From Patescibacteria group bacterium UBA4664 (GTDB lineage: Bacteria > Patescibacteriota > Saccharimonadia > CAILAD01 > BJGX01), in contig CALRCL010000005.1 in NCBI GenBank assembly GCA_943354575.1, forward strand, positions 1 through 38,147: a stretch of DNA of 38,147 nucleotides. The letters run 5' to 3'. A model generated the notes under the pieces. That model saw only the letters and a program-made list of their open reading frames with translations. It was not told where the DNA came from and made no database searches. Positions 8,023-16,671 of the stretch are shown in pieces. Each line of letters begins with the position of its first letter. Within the stretch, counting starts at the first letter, position 1. The translations under genes were made by a program, and so were the position numbers.

Positions 8023-9190
8023 TGCTAGCTTTTGAGTTAGATTTGCGCTTTGGTCCGTGTGCCATGACGCTATTACCAATAGTGCCAACTAATGCACCAG
8101 AGCCGAATAGCGCGACTGCCAGGGCGACGAAGATATTAATAATCGGTACACCATAGAGACCAAGCACCACGACCGAGCCAACAAGCATGGTACGAAATGG
8201 CTTGTATTTGTGCTTGGTGAGTTTGGCGCCTACGTAATAGGCTGCTATTGGGCCACTCAGCATTAGTGACATAACCCAAGCGGTGAGTATCAATCCGCCC
8301 AGTGGAGCACCGATGATGGTAATAATCAGTAACAAGCAGAGTAGTGGGGCGACGAGCAGGTTTAGCCCGCCGAGTAGCAAGGATTTGCCGAAATGACCGC
8401 TCAGCTGTTTTTCGGTAGTGATGTAGAACCTTGGGAAGAGCAAAACAGTAAGTAATGAGACAACCAGCAGCGATACAACAAAGAGCAAGAAGCCAACTAT
8501 TAGCGCCATAAAGCCAGAGGTTGCGCTACTGCCAGAACCGGTATTGGTAGTGGCCGTTTTGGTGATTGTGCCTTGGGTTTTCGATGAGCCGTCGCGGGTT
8601 AGCTCGCTAGTACTGGTGTAATCGATTTTGCCCCTGACATCGGCTGACGAGCCGAGCTTTAGGGTACTGAAGTTGCCCGAAAGATTACGACCAATGATGC
8701 CGTCTATCGTAGCATTACTAGCATTGATATTGGCGTCTCTGGAGATGATACCGCGGGTGGTGACGTTGCTGCCAACAAGCATTACATCGCGTCTGACTCG
8801 AGCGGTAGAATCGAAAGTGATGTTTTGAGCCAGTAGTGTGATACTACCATCGACTGAGCCCGAAAGATTAAAATCTTGTGCGAAACTTATGATATCGCCG
8901 TTGATTCGCCCAGAAACTGTCATCGACTGTACGGCACAATAAACGCTGCCGTTGACACGCCCAGAAATAGTGACGTTGCCGCCAGTACAAAAAACGTCGC
9001 CGTCGACATCGCCTTGAATATCAATGGTGTCGCCACTAGTTGTCAGCGAGGAGTCGATGAGCTGGTCTTTGGCGATTATTACATTGGTGCCGGTGCGCGA
9101 TTCTTGGGCTTGAGCCGAACCAGAAAGTGTTACTACCGCTAGTACAAAAACGGCTACAAAAGAAATTAGGTACTTTATTTTTGACTTCAT
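8015..9190 (-). CDS. Exported polymer-forming (bactofilin-like beta-helix) protein with C-terminal TM segments
   Basis: 391 aa; signal peptide; repeated GDVDGDVFCTGGNVTISGRVNGSVYC-type rungs; hydrophobic C-terminal third. Confidence 0.75.
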   Translation of the reverse strand: MKSKIKYLISFVAVFVLAVVTLSGSAQAQESRTGTNVIIAKDQLIDSSLTTSGDTIDIQGDVDGDVFCTGGNVTISGRVNGSVYCAVQSMTVSGRINGDIISFAQDFNLSGSVDGSITLLAQNITFDSTARVRRDVMLVGSNVTTRGIISRDANINASNATIDGIIGRNLSGNFSTLKLGSSADVRGKIDYTSTSELTRDGSSKTQGTITKTATTNTGSGSSATSGFMALIVGFLLFVVSLLVVSLLTVLLFPRFYITTEKQLSGHFGKSLLLGGLNLLVAPLLCLLLIITIIGAPLGGLILTAWVMSLMLSGPIAAYYVGAKLTKHKYKPFRTMLVGSVVVLGLYGVPIINIFVALAVALFGSGALVGTIGNSVMAHGPKRKSNSKASKK

Positions 9191-9358
9191 ATCATGACCT
9201 CCGTTATTTAATAGATTTGTCTCTTATTATAACAGCTATGTTTTTTTTGTCTAAACTCTTATGCTAGGTACCTAGTTTTCTAGCGGCCTTACTTGCTTAA
9301 GTTTGTTTCGTATCGTAGGCGATACATAATAATCAAATAACTTGCTATAATAATAGCT

Positions 9359-10063
9359 ATGATAAAAGTTAATGATGTATCAAAAACCTACGGCAAGGGC
9401 GACAACCTCTTTACGGCATTGTATAAAATAAGCCTTGAGGTGCCAGAAGGTTCGACGGTGGCAATAATAGGCAAATCGGGCTCCGGCAAATCGACCCTGA
9501 TGCACATTATGAGCGGGCTCGACCACGCCTCTAGCGGCGAGGTGGTCATAGGAGGCAAGACGCTAACCGAGATGAAAGCTAAGCAGATTGATGCCTTTAG
9601 GGCCTCGGAAATGAGTTTTATATTTCAGGCATTTTTTGTAGAGGCTAATCAAACTTGTTTCCAAAATGTGATGCTGCCATTAGAGATTGCTAAATCGCCA
9701 AGAAGCCAACGCAAAAAACGAGTCGAGGCGGCCCTTAAGGCAGTTGGTCTAGAAGAAAAAGTCGATGCCTTGGCCTCGACACTCTCAGGTGGCCAAAAGC
9801 AGCGCCTAGCGATAGCCAGAGCGATTGTTAATAAGCCGAAGATTATATTTGCTGATGAGCCTACCGGCAACCTCGATAGTGCTACCGGCGAGCTAGTTAT
9901 AGATTTGCTTTTTGAGCTTAATAAAAAACTAAAGTGTACGCTGGTGGTGGTGACCCACGATGGAGAGCTAGCTGATAAGTGCGGTATTCGAATCGAAATG
10001 AAAGACGGCGAAATAATATCGGCTTCAAATTCTAAAACTAAAAAAGTGGTTAGGCGAGTATGA
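9359..10063 (+). CDS. ABC transporter ATP-binding protein (LolD/MacB type)
   Basis: Walker A GKSGSGKS, signature LSGGQKQR, Walker B IIFADEPTGNLD. Confidence 0.93.
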   Translation: MIKVNDVSKTYGKGDNLFTALYKISLEVPEGSTVAIIGKSGSGKSTLMHIMSGLDHASSGEVVIGGKTLTEMKAKQIDAFRASEMSFIFQAFFVEANQTCFQNVMLPLEIAKSPRSQRKKRVEAALKAVGLEEKVDALASTLSGGQKQRLAIARAIVNKPKIIFADEPTGNLDSATGELVIDLLFELNKKLKCTLVVVTHDGELADKCGIRIEMKDGEIISASNSKTKKVVRRV

Positions 10064-11436
10064 CAACTCGCGATATCATACGGCGCTCTGGTCGAAGCCT
10101 AAAAAGTGCCAAGGGCCGAACAATACTGACCGCGCTGGCGATTGCTGTCGGTACATTTGCCCTGACTCTGACACTAGCAGCCAGCAATGGAGCAACTGCT
10201 TATGTAAATAAAATAATCAACGATAACTTTGACCCCAGTGAGCTAATAGTAGCAGCCGACCCGTCGATTTTTGGGCAGGCCAGTACATCTGGCCCTAAGG
10301 AATACGACCCGAGCTTTGGGACTGGCGTATCGAACTCCGGTGCCACCACGCAGATAAGGAAGATTACCCAGGCCGATATCGATACCATTGCTAAGGTTGA
10401 TGGTGTGGCATCGGTCCGTGAGGATATCACCGTCAACGCCCGATACATCACCAGAGAAGGCCAAAAAAAGTATGTCACTACCATTGCATCCTATAACCCA
10501 GCTCAAAAACCAGATTTGCTCGCGGGCGGATTGGGAGCTGACTTTAATGGCGCCAAGCTTATTTTGCCAGAAGGCTTTTTGCAATCGTTGGGCTTTAGTA
10601 GTGCCGAGAATGCCATTGGGAAATCGGTGGTTGTCTCGATTCCTAAAAACTTCTCACCCGATCAGCTCAGAGCTCAACTAATGGCCGGATCATTTGCCCA
10701 AACGCCGGAACAACTCGCAAAATCGATTCAGGATAACGCCGATAACGTTGTTTTCACCGTGGCGGCGGTCTCTAAAAAACCAGCTACATCACGCCCCGGT
10801 ACTGAGCTGTATGTATATACCTCGCTCGACGAAGCTCGCGTGCTCAACGATATATCAACTAGCGGCAGTACTGATTTCCGTAAATATAACACGGTATTCG
10901 TGAAGGTCACGGACGGCAATAAGGCTAGCAACCTCGACGCCGCTGCCGGCAAAATCCGTGATCTCGGCTTCCAGGTGCGAACCGTCAAAGAAACCCAAGA
11001 GTTTCTGACAAATATCATAGGTGTACTTCGTGGCATAGTGGCGGGCTTTGGGCTGATTGCAATTATTGCCTCAGTCTTTGGGATTATCAACACCATGTAT
11101 ATTTCGGTACTCCAAAGGACGCGCGAGATTGGTCTCATGAAAGCTCTAGGTATGCGGCGACGCGATATTGGACGACTCTTTAGGTTCGAAGCCGCCTGGA
11201 TTGGCTTTTTGGGTGGTGCCATCGGCTCGATCTCGGCAGTGGTTTTGGGGATTGCATTAAACCCCTGGATCACTAAGCAGCTTAATTTGAGCGCCGGGAC
11301 GAAGCTCTTGATATTTGTGCCTCTGCAGATTTTTACGTTAATTGCGATATTGATGGCAATATCAATAATGGCTGGATGGCTGCCATCGCGTAAGGCCGCC
11401 AAGCTCGACCCAATTGAAGCACTAAGGGTCGAATAA
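10060..11436 (+). CDS. ABC transporter permease (FtsX/MacB family)
   Basis: 458 aa; N-terminal TM, large extracytoplasmic domain, C-terminal ISVLQRTREIGLMKALGMRRRDI. Confidence 0.92.
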   Translation: MTTRDIIRRSGRSLKSAKGRTILTALAIAVGTFALTLTLAASNGATAYVNKIINDNFDPSELIVAADPSIFGQASTSGPKEYDPSFGTGVSNSGATTQIRKITQADIDTIAKVDGVASVREDITVNARYITREGQKKYVTTIASYNPAQKPDLLAGGLGADFNGAKLILPEGFLQSLGFSSAENAIGKSVVVSIPKNFSPDQLRAQLMAGSFAQTPEQLAKSIQDNADNVVFTVAAVSKKPATSRPGTELYVYTSLDEARVLNDISTSGSTDFRKYNTVFVKVTDGNKASNLDAAAGKIRDLGFQVRTVKETQEFLTNIIGVLRGIVAGFGLIAIIASVFGIINTMYISVLQRTREIGLMKALGMRRRDIGRLFRFEAAWIGFLGGAIGSISAVVLGIALNPWITKQLNLSAGTKLLIFVPLQIFTLIAILMAISIMAGWLPSRKAAKLDPIEALRVE

Positions 11437-11509
11437 AAATTTTATCGGCTTTACTTGCTTTAGGTGGCTCTATGGCTATAAAACCTTTTTCGATATAAAA
11501 TAAATACTT

Positions 11510-11566
11510 ATGAAATACGCATTTGAACTAAAAAACTTTAAAACAAATATGGTCAATAATGTCTAG
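11510..11566 (+). pseudogene. Duplicated 5' fragment of the ABC ATPase gene at 12413 (MKYAFELKNFKTN... then stop)
   Basis: ATGAAATACGCATTTGAACTAAAAAACTTTAAAAC vs ATGAAATACGCATTCGAACTAAAAAACGTTAAAAA at 12413. Confidence 0.7.
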
Positions 11567-12173
11567 CAAAAGCACTGAGAGTAAAAATCCGTCGATAAAA
11601 TCCGGACCCCTAAGTCGTGCGTCACGGTTTTTCTACACGAAGTCAAACCTGGTCACCGCGCTGCTGGCCACCTCCGTCTTTGCCGGCTACCTTGTCTTTT
11701 TACTAATGGGACAGGGCAAGGCTTTTGAAGTTGCCAACAGCAGTGTCAGATCACTAGGTACTTCTTTGGGCTTTGGCCAGGCAGAGATCCTTGCCTTCCT
11801 TGCAGAACGTTCTAATCAGCAGATTAATGCCTACATTAGCTTCAATCTGGTTTGGGACTCTCTATTTGGTTTGATCTACGGAGTGATGTATGTGTTCTGG
11901 GTATCGTTATTGTTTAAACCATATTCGCAAAAGTTTGGGGTTTTGAATCTGCTACCATTTGGTCAAGTTGTATTTGATTGGTTGGAGAACTTTGGCTTAG
12001 CTACACTGTCAAAGCAGTACCTTGCAGACGGCACGATTTCTTCGACGACCGCTCAATTTGCCTCAACTTCCTCAACTATTAAGTGGGCATTTTCCCTACT
12101 GGTCTATGGAGTGATATTGGTTGGCATTGTCATCCGAATAGTAGGGGCACTGAAGAGGCGGAGCCAGCACTAG
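11559..12173 (+). CDS. Hypothetical membrane protein (about 4 TM)
   Basis: 204 aa with several hydrophobic segments; lies between the two repeats of the ABC gene start. Confidence 0.7.
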   Translation: MSSKSTESKNPSIKSGPLSRASRFFYTKSNLVTALLATSVFAGYLVFLLMGQGKAFEVANSSVRSLGTSLGFGQAEILAFLAERSNQQINAYISFNLVWDSLFGLIYGVMYVFWVSLLFKPYSQKFGVLNLLPFGQVVFDWLENFGLATLSKQYLADGTISSTTAQFASTSSTIKWAFSLLVYGVILVGIVIRIVGALKRRSQH

Positions 12174-12412
12174 AACCGAATTGGAACAGAGCAAGAGCCA
12201 CTTTATTGGCTGTAAGTTTTGATGGTACAAGTATTAAGCAGTAGGGCAATATAAGCAAAGGTGCTGAAATTATTGGACGAAGCTAGCGAGACAAAGATTC
12301 ATACATAGAAATCTGCGTAATTATATAAAAACTAAAATAAATCAACAGTAATAATTGTTATGCATAAGCTCTCTGGTACGAATGACGACTAAATAGTATA
12401 ATTATAAATAAT

Positions 12413-13387
12413 ATGAAATACGCATTCGAACTAAAAAACGTTAAAAAACATTATGGCAAAGTAGTTGCCCTAGACGGCGTGACTCTGCGCGCCGAAGAAG
12501 GCAAGGTCTATGGAATGCTAGGCCCCAACGGTGCTGGCAAAACAACAATCGTAAAAATACTCAGTACTCTGATTGAGCCCGACAAAGGGGTTGCGACAGT
12601 GGCCGGTATAGATATTAGCCTAGACCCAACTAGTGTTCGAAAGACAATCGGACTGGCCGGGCAGTTTGCAGCCATCGACGAATTTTTAACTGGGCGCGAA
12701 AATATATACATGGTGGGGCTTTTGTACGGCCTGAAAGCCAAGGAATCAAAAACGCGCACCACAGATATTTTGGAGCGGCTTAACCTAACGGACGCGGCCG
12801 ATCGTCAGGTCAAGACCTACTCGGGCGGAATGCGTCGGCGCCTAGACCTTGGGGCTAGTTTAGTGGGGCACCCTAAGATTTTATTCCTAGACGAGCCGAC
12901 CACCGGCCTAGACCCTCGCACCCGTAAAGAACTCTGGGAGATTATTCGCGACCTAGCAAAAGATGGTACTAGCATCCTATTAACAACCCAGTACCTAGAA
13001 GAGGCCGATGAGCTGGCCGATAAGATTGCCGTGATTGATTATGGCAAGGTAATAGCCGAAGGCACTAGCGCGCAGCTAAAAGCCAAACTCGGCGGCGACA
13101 TGGTGGAGTTTGAAATGACCAACGAGGCTGATTACCGCAAGGCACTGGAAGCCACCAAAGGTATCAGCAAGGGCATTAAGGGTGATGACTTTGAGCTAAC
13201 TATTAAGATACCCGTCAAGCATAGTGCGACTGATTTATTGAAAATTACTCAAATTGTAGACCGAGCTGGCGTTAAACCACAAAATATTTCATTACACAAA
13301 CCAACTCTCGATGATGTTTTCTTGGCAATCACTGGCAAAAAACCAAAGCACCAGCTTCCTAAAAAGCCTAAAGGGGGGAAGCAATAA
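12413..13387 (+). CDS. ABC transporter ATP-binding protein (DrrA-like)
   Basis: Walker A GPNGAGKTT, YSGGMRRRLDLG, ILFLDEPTTGLDPRTR, DrrA-like C-terminus. Confidence 0.93.
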   Translation: MKYAFELKNVKKHYGKVVALDGVTLRAEEGKVYGMLGPNGAGKTTIVKILSTLIEPDKGVATVAGIDISLDPTSVRKTIGLAGQFAAIDEFLTGRENIYMVGLLYGLKAKESKTRTTDILERLNLTDAADRQVKTYSGGMRRRLDLGASLVGHPKILFLDEPTTGLDPRTRKELWEIIRDLAKDGTSILLTTQYLEEADELADKIAVIDYGKVIAEGTSAQLKAKLGGDMVEFEMTNEADYRKALEATKGISKGIKGDDFELTIKIPVKHSATDLLKITQIVDRAGVKPQNISLHKPTLDDVFLAITGKKPKHQLPKKPKGGKQ

Positions 13388-14163
13388 TGACAACAGTACT
13401 AGCGGGCTTCAGGGACGGATGGATTGTAACAAGGCGTAATCTCTTACGCTATATGCGATTGCCGCAGCTAGTGGTGATTTCGTCGATACAGCCAATAATG
13501 TTCTTGACGCTGTTTAATTTTGTATTTGGTGGTGCCATTGGTGCGACTGTAGCTGGTAGTGGCCCTTATATCAATTACCTCTTGCCAGGAATTTTGGTGC
13601 AGACTATTTTATTTGGATCACTGCAAACTGGTGTTGGGCTATCACGCGACCTAAATGCCGGTATTATAGATAGATTTCGCAGCTTACCGATGAGTCGCAG
13701 CGCAGTACTGACTGGCAGGACATCGGCCGATATTATTCGTAGCTCGCTAGTCGCAATGATACTTCTAGGTATGGGCTATGTGTATGGTTTTAGATTCCAA
13801 AATGGTGCGGGCGACGCAGTCATGATGATTGCCCTAATACTAGCCTTTGGGTACGCTTTTTCATGGATTGCGGCCTTTGTGGGGCTGGCAGTAAAAGACG
13901 AAGAAACCGCTCAGCTAGCAGGATTTTTATTTATATTCCCGCTAACATTTGCTAGTGCTACCTTTGTACCTACCGCTACAATGCCGCACTGGCTACAAGT
14001 TTTTGCCAATAACCAGCCAGTTACTTTTGCAGTCACGGCAGCAAGGCATTTTGCCCTCGGCACACCTTCGGGCGGAGCAGAGTGGAAATTGCTCGCCTGG
14101 ATAGTAGGTATCCTCTTGGTATTTATTCCGCTTTCGATATACTCATATAAAAAACGCAGCTAG
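13387..14163 (+). CDS. ABC-2 type permease (DrrB-like)
   Basis: 258 aa multi-TM; GIIDRFRSLPMSRSAVLTGR motif. Confidence 0.92.
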   Translation: MTTVLAGFRDGWIVTRRNLLRYMRLPQLVVISSIQPIMFLTLFNFVFGGAIGATVAGSGPYINYLLPGILVQTILFGSLQTGVGLSRDLNAGIIDRFRSLPMSRSAVLTGRTSADIIRSSLVAMILLGMGYVYGFRFQNGAGDAVMMIALILAFGYAFSWIAAFVGLAVKDEETAQLAGFLFIFPLTFASATFVPTATMPHWLQVFANNQPVTFAVTAARHFALGTPSGGAEWKLLAWIVGILLVFIPLSIYSYKKRS

Positions 14164-14255
14164 CTCTTTGGCTGACCAGCGACAGAGCGTAAAGCACTGC
14201 TGTATATCAGTAGCTGTGTTGTTGGCTTAATTGCTTCTTGTGCCTTGATTTAGTA

Positions 14256-14284
14256 TTGATTTATAGATGATTTTATGTTATTCT
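14256..14284 (+). promoter_or_regulatory. Promoter TTGATT-N17-TATTCT for the microprotein/RNA unit
   Basis: -35 14256-14261, -10 14279-14284. Confidence 0.5.
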
Positions 14285-14314
14285 AAGCGCCAGTACCTAC
14301 AAAGGAGGCTTCAG

Positions 14315-14425
14315 ATGAAGCTCAAAAGTAAAATTGCCTTGTTTGTCGCGGGGCTTTTGGTCGGATGGGCTTTGGCCCCCCGACTCAATAGCGCGGCAAG
14401 CCTTCTTGCAGAGGAGCTCATGTGA
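14315..14425 (+). CDS. 36-aa single-TM microprotein MKLKSKIALFVAGLLVGWALAPRLNSAASLLAEELM
   Basis: AAAGGAGG SD at 14301-14308, 6 nt before ATG; below the ORF-track size cut-off. Confidence 0.6.
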   Translation: MKLKSKIALFVAGLLVGWALAPRLNSAASLLAEELM

Positions 14426-14514
14426 AGCTCTTTCGCAAATACAAATTCAGCTCGGGACTAACTATCGCTACACTACTAGCGGTAGTGGGTATCTGGATCA
14501 TCAAGAAGAAATAA
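14422..14514 (+). CDS. 30-aa single-TM microprotein VKLFRKYKFSSGLTIATLLAVVGIWIIKKK
   Basis: GTG start overlaps the preceding stop (ATGTGA); GAGGAGC SD inside the upstream ORF. Confidence 0.55.
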   Translation: MKLFRKYKFSSGLTIATLLAVVGIWIIKKK

Positions 14515-14527
14515 AATTGATGAAGCC

Positions 14528-14740
14528 AGTACCACTGCAGGAGTGGTAATTGCTACCTTTGAGGTAGCAATGGAATACTCGTACTACGACTGTGGCTTAC
14601 AGAGCCCCAGCAGAACGATACGAGACGGGTTTGAAAACCCCAAAAAGGCAGACAGCAGGCAAGCTGTAGTGGGCTTTATGATGTCATTTAGCTTGTAGTG
14701 CAATGGTGCCCTAGTCTTATTTTAGACTAGGGCACATTTT
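14528..14740 (+). ncRNA. Candidate structured RNA / 3' UTR element of unknown family
   Basis: Stems TACCACT/AGTGGTA, ATTGCTACC/GGTAGCAAT, CTCGTA/TACGAG, CTGT/ACAG, GGGTT/AACCC, ACAGC/GCTGT, ending in a terminator. Confidence 0.5.
14706..14740 (+). terminator. Intrinsic terminator
   Basis: GTGCCCTAGTCT/AGACTAGGGCAC perfect 12-bp stem followed by ATTTTATT. Confidence 0.85.
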
Positions 14741-14817
14741 ATTATTGAAATATTTTTGTAGCAATAAAGTTAGTGTATTGTTATTTGTTAAATTATAAGT
14801 ATGTTCCGTTTGCTGAT

Positions 14818-15861
14818 TTAAAGATCGGCTTTTTTGGGTAGCTTTAGCTCGATATTGCCTTCGAGCTGTTTGTCGGGGGTATCGTCGATGCAAGCTTCGA
14901 GCTCTTTTTTGATTAAACCCTTGTCGATGTCTTGGCCAATAAAAACAATTTCTGTGAGGGGCTTTTGGTCCCAGTTTTCCCAAACTATCTCGGGCCGTAC
15001 GCCAACGAGCTGAAATATATACTTGCGACTATGGCCCTTCAGGCCGAAGTCGATAATGCCCTTGGCTCGGTAAACATTAGTGGGCAACTTGCGGTTAACA
15101 AAATCCTGAAACTTCATAGGGTGTAAGGGCTCGGGGCTGGTCCAAGAATAACTAGTGTATTTTTCGTGTAGATGATCGGAATGGTCGATGGGGTGATTGT
15201 CGTGGTCGTCAATGCTTGCATCATTACTGGGCAGGGCGCGCGATTTGTAGAGGTCTTGGTCGAGTAGTAGCCTAATATCGATTCGGCCTTTGGTCGACTC
15301 TAACACTCTGACTCTGGGGTTGAAGCTAGTTATCATTTGGCGGATGTCTTGGATTTTGTCTGGCTTTACGAGGTCGACTTTATTGATTACCACAAAATCA
15401 CAAAACAAAATTTGGTCGCGGGCGATATCGTGCTCGGAAGCGTTTTTTTCGATATTCTCGGCATCGATGACAGTCACGATACCATCTAGCCTGACCTTTT
15501 GGCCTAGGGTTGTACGCAGGGTCAGAGCCAAGTCGCGTGGCTCCGCTAAACCCGAAGCCTCGATAATAATATAATCGATGTTGCTGCCCTTAAAAACAAA
15601 CTGGTCGATGGCTTCCTGGAGGTCGAGTGTCTTGAGACTGCAGCAAATACAGCCACTGGTCAGCTCGAGCTGCTTGTCGCTTTGGCTTTTGATTAATTTG
15701 CTATCGATATTGATATCGCCGAAGTCATTGACCACAACACCGATGTTCATCCCTTCGTTGTGAGTCAGGATATAATTGAGCATGGTTGTTTTGCCGGACC
15801 CTAAGAAGCCCTGCAAAACGGTGATTGGTATCTTATTGAATTCTATTTTTGGTTTAGTCAT
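14818..15861 (-). CDS. CobW/YjiA-family GTPase, putative metallochaperone
   Basis: GFLGSGKTTML, LTSGCICCSL (CxCC), INKVDLV, His-rich DDHDNHPIDHSDHLH; ATG at 15861 preferred. Confidence 0.92.
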   Translation of the reverse strand: MTKPKIEFNKIPITVLQGFLGSGKTTMLNYILTHNEGMNIGVVVNDFGDINIDSKLIKSQSDKQLELTSGCICCSLKTLDLQEAIDQFVFKGSNIDYIIIEASGLAEPRDLALTLRTTLGQKVRLDGIVTVIDAENIEKNASEHDIARDQILFCDFVVINKVDLVKPDKIQDIRQMITSFNPRVRVLESTKGRIDIRLLLDQDLYKSRALPSNDASIDDHDNHPIDHSDHLHEKYTSYSWTSPEPLHPMKFQDFVNRKLPTNVYRAKGIIDFGLKGHSRKYIFQLVGVRPEIVWENWDQKPLTEIVFIGQDIDKGLIKKELEACIDDTPDKQLEGNIELKLPKKADL

Positions 15862-15895
15862 ATGGTGTATACTTAGAATTATACAGGAGGCAACC

Positions 15896-16630
15896 ATGAA
15901 ACTAAAATTTATTCACAAAGAAAAAATAGCCCGCGATAGCTGGGAGCTGATGTTTGAAAAGCCCGACGGCTTTGTTTATGAACCAGGCCAGTATCTAGAG
16001 ATCAATCTTAAACACCCCAAAGTCGATTCGCGAGGTATTAAGCGTTGGTTTACAATGTCGAGCTCACCGACAGAAGGCGACATAATACTAACTACGCGCT
16101 TTGTCGATAAGCACTCGAGCTTCAAGCAGGCATTGATTGATTTGGAGCCGGCTGATGAGGTAGAAGCGATTGGGCCGCAGGGCAATTTTTTGTTGCCAAG
16201 CGACACCGATAAGCCGATTGTTTGGATAGCAGGTGGAATTGGTATTACTCCGTTTAGGTCGCAGCTAAAATTTTTGTTAGACAACCAACAGATCGATCGC
16301 GATATTACACTGATATATTCTAACCGTACCGAGCAAGATATATGCTTTGGCGATTTGTGGTCGAGTGCAGTCAAGCAAATGCCGAAGTTTAATTTGGTGA
16401 TGACACTGGTTGATGATATTCCAAAAGACTGGACCGGCGAAACAGGGCTGGTAGATGAAGCGATGATAATGCGAGCATCCAAAATGGTTGCTGGTAAACA
16501 ATTTTATATTTCTGGCCCCGAACCAATGGTCGAGGCCTTTGCTCCGAAGCTCGTTGCGATGGGCGTAGTTAAAGCAGATATCAAACAAGACTGGTTCCCG
16601 AATTATACCGATGAGTTTTTTAAGATCTAG
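15896..16630 (+). CDS. Ferredoxin-NADP reductase-like FAD/NAD(P) oxidoreductase
   Basis: RWFTMSSSP, GPQGNF, AGGIGITPFRS, YISGPEPMVE; ATG 15896 after ACAGGAGGC. Confidence 0.88.
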   Translation: MKLKFIHKEKIARDSWELMFEKPDGFVYEPGQYLEINLKHPKVDSRGIKRWFTMSSSPTEGDIILTTRFVDKHSSFKQALIDLEPADEVEAIGPQGNFLLPSDTDKPIVWIAGGIGITPFRSQLKFLLDNQQIDRDITLIYSNRTEQDICFGDLWSSAVKQMPKFNLVMTLVDDIPKDWTGETGLVDEAMIMRASKMVAGKQFYISGPEPMVEAFAPKLVAMGVVKADIKQDWFPNYTDEFFKI

Positions 16631-16671
16631 CAGCTGCTAGATACGATAGTGCTTATGTTATAATTTTATTA

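Noticed and set aside
10728-11402. 224-aa antisense ORF inside the ABC permease gene
   Set aside because: Shadow ORF opposite a clear FtsX/MacB permease.
14334-14549. 71-aa ORF overlapping the microproteins
   Set aside because: No SD; low-quality composition; the other frame has an ideal SD and two TM-type peptides.
15776-15895. Long N-terminal extension of the flavin reductase ORF
   Set aside because: It runs antisense through cobW; ATG at 15896 has a perfect SD and matches the family start.
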